DNA of 6,089 nt, from positions 1 to 6,089 of the forward strand of contig DPKR01000145.1 of the NCBI GenBank assembly GCA_003542415.1. Reading direction: 5' to 3'. The position numbers were made by a program, and so were the translations under genes. Origin of the DNA: Alphaproteobacteria bacterium. GTDB taxonomy: Bacteria > Pseudomonadota > Alphaproteobacteria > RF32 > CAG-239. Position 1 is the first letter of the stretch. Each line of letters opens with the position of its first letter. Of this stretch, positions 1-4,779 are shown piece after piece. A model generated the notes under the pieces. It did not search any database. It was not told the DNA's origin and was given only the letters and a program-made list of their open reading frames with translations.

Positions 1-239
1 GCATTCAAACTTCTTGGAAAACCGCAGTAAGCATAAACTTGTACCAAAAGCTCCTTAAATTCATTGATACTCACTCCCTTATCCAAGCCTTCAATCAAAG
101 CCTTTTTCAAACCTTCCTGATTGCCGAGTGCCGCATTTGCCGCCGCTCTCACAATTGTTTGCTCTTGCATATTCAAAGCCATCGCATTACTCCCCAAAAA
201 CAAATAAAAGCCCATTAACACATACGCAATTTTTTTCAT
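1..239 (-). CDS. Carboxymuconolactone decarboxylase family protein, exported (N-terminal part only)
   Basis: The gene reads leftward and runs off the window; 79 codons are visible. The ATG at 239 follows AAGGGG (247-252) by seven bases. Residues 1-21 look like a Sec signal peptide: MKK, a hydrophobic stretch (residues 4-16), then SNAMA as a possible cleavage site. The mature part contains a helical run ending in LLVQVYAYCGFPRSLNA. That matches the core of CMD-domain proteins (AhpD/YurZ-like, COG0599), where a helix with Tyr/Cys and a GFPR-LNA motif is typical. Family members are small helical oligomers, some acting as thiol-dependent peroxidase partners and others as decarboxylases. The usual second catalytic region lies outside the window, so activity cannot be assigned. 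The export signal suggests a periplasmic role. A MerR-type promoter lies directly upstream, which suggests induction by redox or electrophile stress. Confidence 0.8.
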   Translation of the reverse strand, partial: MKKIAYVLMGFYLFLGSNAMALNMQEQTIVRAAANAALGNQEGLKKALIEGLDKGVSINEFKELLVQVYAYCGFPRSLN

Positions 240-260
240 TTTCTGACCCCTTATAAAAAT

Positions 261-289
261 TAAAGTGACAATAAAACATTATCACTTTA
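261..289 (-). other. 12-bp inverted repeat in the leader / promoter region of the CMD-family gene
   Basis: On the minus strand TAAAGTGATAAT is followed by a 5-base loop (GTTTT) and ATTGTCACTTTA. This gives a 12-bp stem with a single U-G wobble, followed by ATTTTT. Its upstream arm begins at the -10 hexamer of the MerR-type promoter. It could be a second operator over the start site, a hairpin in the 5' leader, or a weak AT-rich terminator for the oxidoreductase gene that ends at 329. The sequence does not decide between these. Confidence 0.55.
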
Positions 290-314
290 GCTTTTAGAGT
301 GCGCTCTAAGTCAA
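284..314 (-). promoter_or_regulatory. MerR-family-type promoter with 19-bp spacer and operator palindrome
   Basis: Read on the minus strand, a -35 box TTGACT (309-314) and a -10 box TAAAGT (284-289) are separated by exactly 19 bases. The palindrome TTAGAG-N4-CTCTAA (294-309) lies in the spacer and reaches the -35 box. An overlong 19-bp spacer filled by a dyad is the hallmark of promoters activated by MerR-family regulators, which distort the DNA to realign the boxes. The CTTAGAG-N4-CTCTAA form resembles sites of the NmlR/AdhR electrophile-sensing branch; that sub-assignment is inferred. No merR gene lies in the window. The promoter serves the CMD-family gene starting at 239. Confidence 0.78.
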
Positions 315-328
315 ATAAAATTTCAAAC

Positions 329-889
329 TTATCCAACCATCTTGTCTATCTCTTTTTTTACCTTTTCCATAATTTCATCAACATCGTTGCCGATAATATC
401 TAAGCCTTCGGCCTTAATGAGCCTTACATCATCTATTCCGTAGAGCACATTGCACAAAGCTTTGATATACCCGAACCCGTAATCTGTCGAATTGTGTCCT
501 CCCATTGTTGTCACATAATAAAGCTTCGATGCTTTGCAAAGTGTTTGAATACCCGTATTGGTATATTTAAAAGCAATTCCCGAAACACATACATGCTCAA
601 TAAATATTTTCAAAAGCGCCGGAAACGAAAAATCCCAAAACGGCGCTGCAATAATAATCATATCAGCATTTGCAAACCGCCGCGCATAATCAAAAGTTTT
701 GTCATCGAATTGCCCATTTTTTATAAGCTCGTCTCTTTTTTCAAGCATCATTTCATTAAACGGCTTTGGCGCATCTTTTTCCAAATTGATTTCATCAACT
801 TTTGCGCCGAGTTTTTCAATCAAATAATCAGCCAAAATTTTTGTGCGTGACTGACTTCTGACACACGCATTAACAAACAAAACTTTCAT
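329..889 (-). CDS. Flavodoxin-fold NAD(P)H oxidoreductase (quinone reductase / azoreductase-like)
   Basis: This 186-residue protein begins with a beta strand, MKVLFVNACVR, followed by SQSRT (residues 12-16), the phosphate-binding loop of flavodoxin-like FMN/FAD enzymes. Residues 82-94 (APFWDFSFPALLK) are the characteristic flavin-contacting segment of the Flavodoxin_2 family. TTMGGH (127-132) is the third flavin-binding loop. Family enzymes transfer two electrons from NAD(P)H through a bound flavin to quinones, azo compounds or similar acceptors in the cytoplasm. The length is close to the family norm and the protein appears intact. The start is supported by GGAAGGA (897-903), seven bases upstream of the ATG. 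It is divergent from a second, membrane-anchored flavodoxin, and upstream of and co-directional with the CMD-family gene, which has its own promoter. The natural substrate is unknown; a general NADPH-dependent FMN reductase is the main alternative. Confidence 0.85.
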   Translation of the reverse strand: MKVLFVNACVRSQSRTKILADYLIEKLGAKVDEINLEKDAPKPFNEMMLEKRDELIKNGQFDDKTFDYARRFANADMIIIAAPFWDFSFPALLKIFIEHVCVSGIAFKYTNTGIQTLCKASKLYYVTTMGGHNSTDYGFGYIKALCNVLYGIDDVRLIKAEGLDIIGNDVDEIMEKVKKEIDKMVG

Positions 890-906
890 ACTTTTTTCCT
901 TCCGTC

Positions 907-940
907 TTGACTTTTATATGTTTTATCTCTTATATATAAT
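907..940 (+). promoter_or_regulatory. Promoter for the membrane flavodoxin-TSCPD operon
   Basis: A -35 box TTGACT (907-912) is followed after 18 bases by TATATA (931-936); a consensus TATAAT sits at 935-940 but at a 22-base spacing. The start of transcription would fall around 943-948, just before the Shine-Dalgarno GGGAG (951-955), leaving a very short leader. The -35 box overlaps the 5' leader of the divergent oxidoreductase gene, so the two promoters may interfere or share regulation. No clear minus-strand promoter stands out in the same gap. Confidence 0.5.
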
Positions 941-962
941 AAAAAATTTTGGGAGAAAAGCT

Positions 963-1583
963 ATGTTTAAAATCATTTTTTACCTTGTCATTATCGCCAT
1001 TATTGTCATCAGCGGAGCAAGCGCCTATCATCTCTATCAGGTCAAAGAAAAAAACAAAACCGAAATGGCAAATTTTGAAAATGAAACACCGCTGAATGCC
1101 GATTTGGGAAATGTTTTGGTCATCTACTATTCTTGGACCGGCCACACCAAAGAAATCGCCGAACAAATCGCCGCTTTAACAAACGCAAAAACATATGAAA
1201 TCAAAACCGTTAAAGAATATTCTTCGCCTTCTGTTTATATGGAAAGCAAAAAAGAATTGATGAGCAAAAATTATCCCGAGCTCGAAAAAGGCTTCAAACC
1301 GAACATCGCAGATTATGACACCATTTTTGTGGGCGGCCCCGTTTGGTGGTATACTATGGCTCCTGCATTATTCAGCTTTTTGAAAAAAACGGATTTCAAG
1401 GGCGCACGTGTCGTTCCTTTTTCAACACAAGGCAGCAACTACGGCAAATTTTTTGAAGACTTTGCGGCCAACGCGCAAAATGCCGATGTTCTTCCTTCTG
1501 AAAATTTCAACAATTTAGCGCCTGAATATAACGCACAAGTCAAAAACAAAATCATCACATGGCTTAACAAACTCTCACGTTAA
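963..1583 (+). CDS. Membrane-anchored flavodoxin
   Basis: This 206-residue protein has one hydrophobic segment at its N-terminus (residues 4-21), then a charged linker (residues 28-49) and a complete flavodoxin domain. The linker is rich in Lys and Glu. VLVIYYSWTGHTKEIAEQI (51-69) contains the S-W-T-G-H-T phosphate loop that holds FMN. VGGPVWWYTMAP (123-134) and the STQGSNYGK segment (from 154) form the isoalloxazine-binding loops; the WW pair is typical of Flavodoxin_4-type proteins. The hydrophobic segment lacks a convincing cleavage site, so it is more likely an anchor than a removed signal; the domain would then face the periplasm, which is inferred. The frame is open from 918, but GGGAG seven bases before the ATG at 963 decides this start. 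It is followed closely by the TSCPD gene. A likely role is electron transfer or quinone reduction at the membrane. Confidence 0.85.
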   Translation: MFKIIFYLVIIAIIVISGASAYHLYQVKEKNKTEMANFENETPLNADLGNVLVIYYSWTGHTKEIAEQIAALTNAKTYEIKTVKEYSSPSVYMESKKELMSKNYPELEKGFKPNIADYDTIFVGGPVWWYTMAPALFSFLKKTDFKGARVVPFSTQGSNYGKFFEDFAANAQNADVLPSENFNNLAPEYNAQVKNKIITWLNKLSR

Positions 1584-1593
1584 AGGCAAAAAA

Positions 1594-1866
1594 ATGGCTA
1601 AATATTCTTACGCCCCTCAAGGCACATGCTCCAAACATATCAGTTTTGAACTAAAAGACGGCAAATTGCATAATGTCAAATTTGTCGGCGGTTGCCCCGG
1701 CAACTTAGCTGCCATCGGCAAACTCTTAGAGGGTGCAGACCCGAAAAAAACGGCAGATTTGCTGCGCGGAAATCCTTGCCATGGCAAACAAACTTCTTGT
1801 GCCGACCAGTTGGCTCACGCTTTAGATGATGTTCTTTCAAACCCTGAAAGTATTGAAACAGTCTAA
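1594..1866 (+). CDS. TSCPD domain protein (TIGR03905-type), four conserved cysteines
   Basis: This 90-residue protein fills the length expected of the small stand-alone TSCPD family. Its order of motifs is GTCSKHI (Cys12), VGGCPGN (Cys34) and NPCHGKQTSCADQLA (Cys62, Cys69). The domain is named after a motif in the C-terminal part of adenosylcobalamin-dependent ribonucleotide reductases, but the free-standing form has no established function. The four cysteines could bind a metal or Fe-S cluster or serve as redox thiols; this is inference. The ATG at 1594 lies 10 bases after the flavodoxin stop, and its ribosome site AAAGG (1582-1586) overlaps that stop codon, so the two are almost certainly co-transcribed and perhaps translationally coupled. 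The stop overlaps the stop of the convergent phosphodiesterase gene by four bases. Confidence 0.85.
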   Translation: MAKYSYAPQGTCSKHISFELKDGKLHNVKFVGGCPGNLAAIGKLLEGADPKKTADLLRGNPCHGKQTSCADQLAHALDDVLSNPESIETV

Positions 1867-2984
1867 ACTTTTGCCACAATCAGCGGCACAATCATTTCCG
1901 CTTCACTTATCCCCGCATGATCTGCCTTATCAACATTTAAGGTTCTCGATTCGCTTTTGTATCTGATTGTTTTGTTCGTTGTGGCTATCGCAAAAAAATC
2001 ACCTAAAAAACCATCTAAACAAGGGTGTTTTTCACCCTGCCCGAGCAACCCCGTTTCCAAAAATTCTTCTTTCGTATAAAGCTTAAAATCCGCACCGAAT
2101 AATTTTTTGAACGCTGCCTTAAAAGCATCTTTCAAGCCGTCTTTGATAAAAAAAGTCACAAATCGCGCCTCAATGCAGGGCGGCATTTTAAGCATTTCAT
2201 AAATAAGAGGATAATCATTTAAGAAAATCTGTTCAACATCAGTCAAACCATGATCTGCCGAAACAATCAAGATTGTGTCTTTTAAACCCTTCATCATTTT
2301 TTCGAGCTCTGCATTCAAAATCTCGATCGTGTTTTTCACAATTTGAGATGAAACACCATTCAAATGTGTCAAATGGTCGGGTTCCGTCCAATAAGCTGAA
2401 ATCAATTTCTGACTGTCGTTTTTTTGAATCGTTTGAGCGATTCGCTCGCACATTTCATCAAATGTTTTGCATCCCATCGGTTCAAAATCCGGAAAAATTT
2501 TATAATATTCAACATCCGGATTTTTTTCCACGATTTGCTCATATATTGTCTTATATTTGATGAGCGTTTCAGCAGGCGCAGGCGTTTGTAATTTTTCGCC
2601 CGAATAGAAATCAACATTTCTAAAATTTTCAATGATTCTTTGATATCGCGGATAATAACACATCCAACCGATCCACCCGCTTTCATAGGGTGTCAAAGCG
2701 CTATGAAAAGCAATCGTCGCGGCAGCCGTTGTGGGCGGAAAAACAGAATAAACATCGCAAATTTTATGTTTCCTCAAAAAACTGTTTTCGGGCAAATGTT
2801 TTGCCAACAACTCCGCACCAAGCCCGTCTAAAATCATATAAACAACATTTTTTGGAGAGCTTTCAAGCACCTCATCCAAACGGTCAAGAGACTTGTGTTT
2901 CTGCGCCGCGCCATAATGTTTTAAAATAGAGTTGGCAACAGAAACAATGCTTTTATCATAATCAAAATCAAAAACATTTTTCAT
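1863..2984 (-). CDS. Alkaline phosphatase superfamily phosphodiesterase / nucleotide pyrophosphatase-like protein
   Basis: This 373-residue protein carries the full set of metal ligands of the Phosphodiest (type I phosphodiesterase / nucleotide pyrophosphatase) family. They are Asp53 in ILDGLG, a nucleophile threonine in FPPTTAAA (85/86), Asp203 and His207 in EPDHLTH, Asp244-His245 in SADHG, and His356 near the C-terminus in KADHAG. SALTPYESGWIGW (from 95) is the usual segment after the nucleophile. Such enzymes use two zinc-like ions to cleave phosphate mono- or diesters. No signal peptide or membrane segment is seen, so a cytoplasmic location is likely, which differs from many secreted relatives. 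The frame extends to a TTG at 3008, but the ATG at 2984 follows AAGGA by seven bases and is preferred. The stop TAG overlaps the TAA of the convergent TSCPD gene. The substrate is unknown. Confidence 0.82.
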   Translation of the reverse strand: MKNVFDFDYDKSIVSVANSILKHYGAAQKHKSLDRLDEVLESSPKNVVYMILDGLGAELLAKHLPENSFLRKHKICDVYSVFPPTTAAATIAFHSALTPYESGWIGWMCYYPRYQRIIENFRNVDFYSGEKLQTPAPAETLIKYKTIYEQIVEKNPDVEYYKIFPDFEPMGCKTFDEMCERIAQTIQKNDSQKLISAYWTEPDHLTHLNGVSSQIVKNTIEILNAELEKMMKGLKDTILIVSADHGLTDVEQIFLNDYPLIYEMLKMPPCIEARFVTFFIKDGLKDAFKAAFKKLFGADFKLYTKEEFLETGLLGQGEKHPCLDGFLGDFFAIATTNKTIRYKSESRTLNVDKADHAGISEAEMIVPLIVAKV

Positions 2985-3117
2985 AAGATTATCCTTCTTG
3001 ATGCTCAAACATACGCTTCAAACTTAAATCTTTCATTAAAATTTTTATTTTTTACCCCATTTAAATGTGCAAAACATTCCTTATATTTTAGGGCAATCAC
3101 AAACATTGGAGAACAAA

Positions 3118-3948
3118 ATGCAAAACAGAATTTGCTTGCTGGCTGGCTATGATAAAAAAAACACATTGCAAGATTATGTGCTCTATCTTGCGCGCAAACT
3201 TTCAAAAATAAGCGATGTTTATTATTTTGCAGACGGCAATTTCTCGCCTGCAGAGCTCCAAAAAATATGTCCCTACACAAAATATGCCGCATCTGCGCCA
3301 CATAAAAGCTATGATTTCGGCTCTTGGCAGATTTTGATCAACCACATCGGTTGGGAAAAAATCATGACCTATGATGAAATGATTATTTGCAACGACAGCA
3401 TCTATGGTCCTTTAAGCAACATGGAAGATATCTTTGATTATATGAACTTGCGTGACTATGATTTTTGGGGTTTGACTGAAAATTATAACAGCAATTATCA
3501 TTTAGACAGCTATTTTATGGTGTTTAAAAATGATGTTTTGAGACACCCGAAATTTCATGAATTTTGGAACAGCATTGTCCCCACATCGAACCGCAAAACT
3601 TATGAAAGTATTTTAACACCGTTTTTAACCGAACTCGGCTTCACCGGCAACAGCTATATCAAAAATTATAAAAAGGAAGATCAGCTTTCTTATCCACTCA
3701 GATTGTTCAAAACAAGCCGTATGCCGTTCATTCGTGTCAACACCTTAAAACACCCCGAATACAACTTAAAAGAGCCGATATTTTATATTGACAGTCGCAT
3801 CGAAAACAAAACCGGATATGATAAAAACCTCATTAACAATCATTTAAAATCAGACGATTCGTTTCGAGGTTTTGGGGTCAAATATTATACCAAAAAGACA
3901 ACCGACAAATTTAAAAACAAACTCTCAAACTGGTACCCGAAAATGTAA
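3118..3948 (+). CDS. RgpF-like rhamnan / polysaccharide biosynthesis protein
   Basis: This 276-residue protein matches the RgpF (rhamnan synthesis protein F) type. A Rossmann-like start, RICLLAGYDKK, leads to YDFGSW (65-70) and then IICNDSIYGPL (89-99), the signature pair of this family. DFWGLTENYN and LDSYFMVFKNDVL follow. Family members act in the cytoplasm on rhamnose-containing or related surface polysaccharides and are thought to be glycosyltransferases. It is shorter than many RgpF proteins, which are often multi-domain, but appears complete as a single domain. The start is the ATG at 3118, with GGAG (3108-3111) six bases before it; an in-frame GTG at 3067 lacks such a site. It is divergent from the phosphodiesterase gene (gap 2985-3117, no strong promoter seen) and lies upstream of the tRNA. 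Another sugar-transfer gene begins at 4802, so this may be the edge of a surface-polysaccharide region. No terminator is visible after its stop. Confidence 0.78.
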   Translation: MQNRICLLAGYDKKNTLQDYVLYLARKLSKISDVYYFADGNFSPAELQKICPYTKYAASAPHKSYDFGSWQILINHIGWEKIMTYDEMIICNDSIYGPLSNMEDIFDYMNLRDYDFWGLTENYNSNYHLDSYFMVFKNDVLRHPKFHEFWNSIVPTSNRKTYESILTPFLTELGFTGNSYIKNYKKEDQLSYPLRLFKTSRMPFIRVNTLKHPEYNLKEPIFYIDSRIENKTGYDKNLINNHLKSDDSFRGFGVKYYTKKTTDKFKNKLSNWYPKM

Positions 3949-4005
3949 AAACTTGAAAAAAACACTTGCGCCGTCATAAAAAATAAATTAAACAACATTC
4001 ATATT

Positions 4006-4097
4006 GGATAGATGGCCGAGTGGTCGAAGGCGCACGATTGGAAATCGTGTGTACCTGTCAAAGGGTACCGTGAGTTCGAATCTCACTCTATCCGCCA
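4006..4097 (+). tRNA. tRNA-Ser (anticodon GGA), CCA encoded
   Basis: The acceptor arms GGATAGA (4006-4012) and TCTATCC (4087-4093) pair perfectly, followed by discriminator G (4094) and CCA (4095-4097). The anticodon stem CACGA/TCGTG encloses the loop TTGGAAA, with anticodon GGA at 4040-4042, which reads UCC and UCU serine codons. A long variable arm, GTACC...GGTAC, identifies a class II (Ser/Leu-type) tRNA. The T-arm GTGAGTTCGAATCTCAC (4071-4087 region) is canonical. A weak promoter may lie upstream (TTGAAA at 3953-3958 with an AT-rich hexamer near 3977). The 3' end is the source of the direct repeats found downstream. Confidence 0.97.
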
Positions 4098-4135
4098 ATA
4101 ACAAAAAACACCCTTGCGGTGTTTTTTTTGTTATT
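4097..4135 (+). terminator. Palindromic terminator after tRNA-Ser
   Basis: The stem ACACC (4108-4112) pairs with GGTGT (4118-4122) around the loop CTTGC, preceded by six A and followed by eight T. Flanking AATAAC (4097-4102) and GTTATT (4130-4135) extend the dyad so the structure is nearly symmetrical and could stop transcription from both directions. The left arm starts on the last base of the tRNA CCA. A near-identical copy stands at 4430-4461. Confidence 0.85.
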
Positions 4136-4289
4136 GAAAGATGAAGACAGGATTCGAACTCACGAAAAGAGGGTTCGACTACAAGCGAAAGCGAGACTTT
4201 AAGTATCGCGGTCGCCAAAGGCGATGAGCGCAGTGGACCAAGCATTGCGTTAGCAATGTCGCGGTCTATCTCACTCTATCCGCCAATAA
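4131..4289 (+). repeat. Cassette 1: tRNA-end-bounded non-coding unit (about 159 bp)
   Basis: The unit starts inside the right arm of the first palindrome (TTATTG) and ends with CCAATAA. Its left end holds an antisense tRNA-3'-like piece: GATTCGAACTCACG (4151-4164) is the exact 14-base reverse complement of the T-arm of tRNA-Ser (4069-4082). Its right end is a 22-base exact copy (4268-4289) of the tRNA-Ser 3' end plus flank (4080-4101). The centre (4184-4266) is visibly more GC-rich than the surrounding genes. It carries small hairpins: AGCGAAAGCG, TCGCC-AAA-GGCGA and CATTGC-GTTA-GCAATG, plus a repeated TCGCGGTC (4206-4213, 4259-4266). No credible ORF is present. It could be a decayed tRNA cluster or a small non-autonomous repeat; the origin is inferred. 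Confidence 0.6.
4268..4289 (+). repeat. Direct repeat of tRNA-Ser 3' end (copy 2)
   Basis: Twenty-two bases are identical to 4080-4101, covering the end of the T-arm, the 3' acceptor strand, CCA and the first bases of the flank. The core TATCCGCCAATAA occurs three times (4089-4101, 4277-4289, 4422-4434). No matching 5' acceptor half lies upstream, so this is not a second tRNA gene. Confidence 0.85.
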
Positions 4290-4320
4290 AACTCTCCTTT
4301 ATGGAGAGATTTTTATTGGC
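4282..4320. terminator. Second palindromic terminator-like hairpin
   Basis: GCCAATAAAA (4282-4291) pairs with TTTTATTGGC (4311-4320), and CTCTCC (4292-4297) pairs with GGAGAG (4303-4308) around the loop TTTAT. This makes a 16-bp stem with a two-base AT bulge on the right arm, followed within the arm by five T. The outer arms include the CCA of the tRNA-end repeat. The hairpin core differs from the CACC/GGTG core of the other two terminators although its position is equivalent. Confidence 0.7.
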
Positions 4321-4434
4321 TGAAAAGGATTTGAACCCGTAGAGTTCGGAATCGAAGTTTTTGCCGGCAAAGTCGGCAAAAGCTGAGATCGGCGAGGTTT
4401 ATCCGAGCCCATCTCTTATCGTATCCGCCAATAA
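4313..4434 (+). repeat. Cassette 2: tRNA-end-bounded non-coding unit (about 122 bp)
   Basis: The unit is bounded by inverted TTATTGGC (4313-4320) and GCCAATAA (4427-4434). Its left end contains AGGATTTGAACCCG (4326-4339). Read on the minus strand this is CGGGTTCAAATCCT, a canonical tRNA T-arm followed by a CAGCCA-like tail. The interior has the perfect stem TTTTGCCG / CGGCAAAA around GCAAAGT (near 4358-4380). The right end is the third copy of TATCCGCCAATAA. It shares the layout of cassette 1 but not its interior sequence. No ORF of interest and no complete tRNA fold is found. Confidence 0.58.
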
Positions 4435-4461
4435 CAAAAAACACCCTTGCGGTGTTTTTTT
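4422..4461 (+). repeat. 40-bp direct repeat: tRNA 3' end plus terminator (copy 3)
   Basis: Forty bases are identical to 4089-4128, offset by 333 bases. They contain the end of the acceptor strand, CCA, and the complete ACACC-CTTGC-GGTGT hairpin with its T tract (seven T here, eight in the first copy). It is a terminator in its own right, and it closes the array before the AT-rich promoter of the structured RNA. Perfect identity over 40 non-coding bases points to recent duplication or selection. Confidence 0.88.
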
Positions 4462-4479
4462 CTTAACTCAAAATTTCTA

Positions 4480-4507
4480 TTGCCTTTTTTTGATATCCTG
4501 ATATAAA
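4480..4507 (+). promoter_or_regulatory. Promoter of the structured RNA
   Basis: A -35 box TTGCCT (4480-4485) and a -10 box TATAAA (4502-4507) are separated by 16 bases, placed between the last array terminator and the first RNA hairpin. Transcription would start near 4513-4515, right at the base of that hairpin. Confidence 0.5.
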
Positions 4508-4512
4508 GGTCT

Positions 4513-4779
4513 TTAGATGCGTTTTTTAAAGCGCATTTAGAACCGAGAGGTCGGTTCGGAGCCTTGAACAGCTCTTATCACATTCGGTGTCTGGGATTGA
4601 CATCGTCATATCTTTTGGCATTTTAAATCGCCAAAAGTAAAATAATCCCAGGTCATAAATATGGTCTGGGAGCTTTCAGTGGATGTCCAGTGATTTTTAA
4701 TCATAAAGGCTGAAAGGATCATTTAATGTGATATGATTGTTCAACTCTCCAGGCCACCTCCAAAGGTGGTTTTCTTTTT
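4513..4779 (+). ncRNA. Structured RNA of unknown family: stand-alone ncRNA or 5' leader of the glycosyltransferase gene
   Basis: This non-coding stretch is rich in exact stems. Stem A is TAGATGCG/CGCATTTA (4514-4539, one wobble). Stem B is GAACCGA/TCGGTTC (4540-4557) with loop GAGG. Stem C is CTGGGATT/AATCCCAG (4591-4598 with 4644-4651), enclosing TTTTGGC/GCCAAAA (4613-4619 with 4630-4636). Stem D is CTTTCAG/CTGAAAG (4673-4679 with 4710-4716), enclosing TGATT/AATCA (4691-4703). A closing helix can form from GGAG and TTGAAC (4558-4569) with GTTCAA and CTCC (4739-4750). GGTCTGGGAG (4663-4672) can instead pair with CTCTCCAGGCC (4745-4755), and CCCAG (4647-4651) with CTGGG (4666-4670), so alternative folds exist. 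I do not recognise tmRNA, RNase P, SRP, 6S or a common riboswitch. No coding potential is apparent. Confidence 0.55.
4754..4779 (+). terminator. Intrinsic terminator between the structured RNA and the glycosyltransferase gene
   Basis: CCACCT (4754-4759) pairs with AGGTGG (4764-4769) around CCAA, followed by TTTTCTTTTT (4770-4779). Only 12 bases separate it from the Shine-Dalgarno of the next gene, so there is no room for an ordinary downstream promoter. The first two stem bases also belong to the alternative pairing with 4663-4672. Confidence 0.85.

Noticed and set aside
494..850. Plus-strand ORF opposite the oxidoreductase, and other overlapping frames at 930-1166, 1676-1879, 2239-2929, 3005-3301, 4719-4910 and 4975-5304
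   Set aside because: These are shadows of the recognised genes or of the structured RNA, with no family motifs and no supporting ribosome sites.
918..962. Upstream extension of the flavodoxin ORF
   Set aside because: The extra 15 codons cover the promoter and Shine-Dalgarno; the ATG at 963 has GGGAG at ideal spacing and begins a sensible membrane anchor.
2985..3008. TTG start for the phosphodiesterase
   Set aside because: The ATG at 2984 has AAGGA seven bases upstream; the TTG extension would place that site inside the coding region.
3067..3117. GTG start for the RgpF-like gene
   Set aside because: There is no ribosome site before the GTG, while GGAG precedes the ATG at 3118.
3988..4245. 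Minus-strand ORF of 85 codons over the tRNA region
   Set aside because: It is the antisense of tRNA-Ser, its terminator and cassette 1. Its peptide has the RFELTVPF- and EPSFREFES-like strings typical of false ORFs opposite tRNA genes.
4268..4430. Further complete tRNA genes
   Set aside because: Only 3' ends are present; no matching 5' acceptor arm, D-arm or anticodon stem can be assembled on either strand.
4089..4461. att sites of an integrated genomic island or CRISPR-like array
   Set aside because: The tRNA-end repeats are only 145-188 bases apart and enclose no integrase or other gene. Spacing is irregular, and there are too few repeats for a CRISPR.
4513..4779. tmRNA, RNase P, SRP or 6S RNA
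   Set aside because: I see none of the conserved core sequences of these RNAs, such as a tag-peptide frame or the SRP GGAA/AGCA loop motifs.
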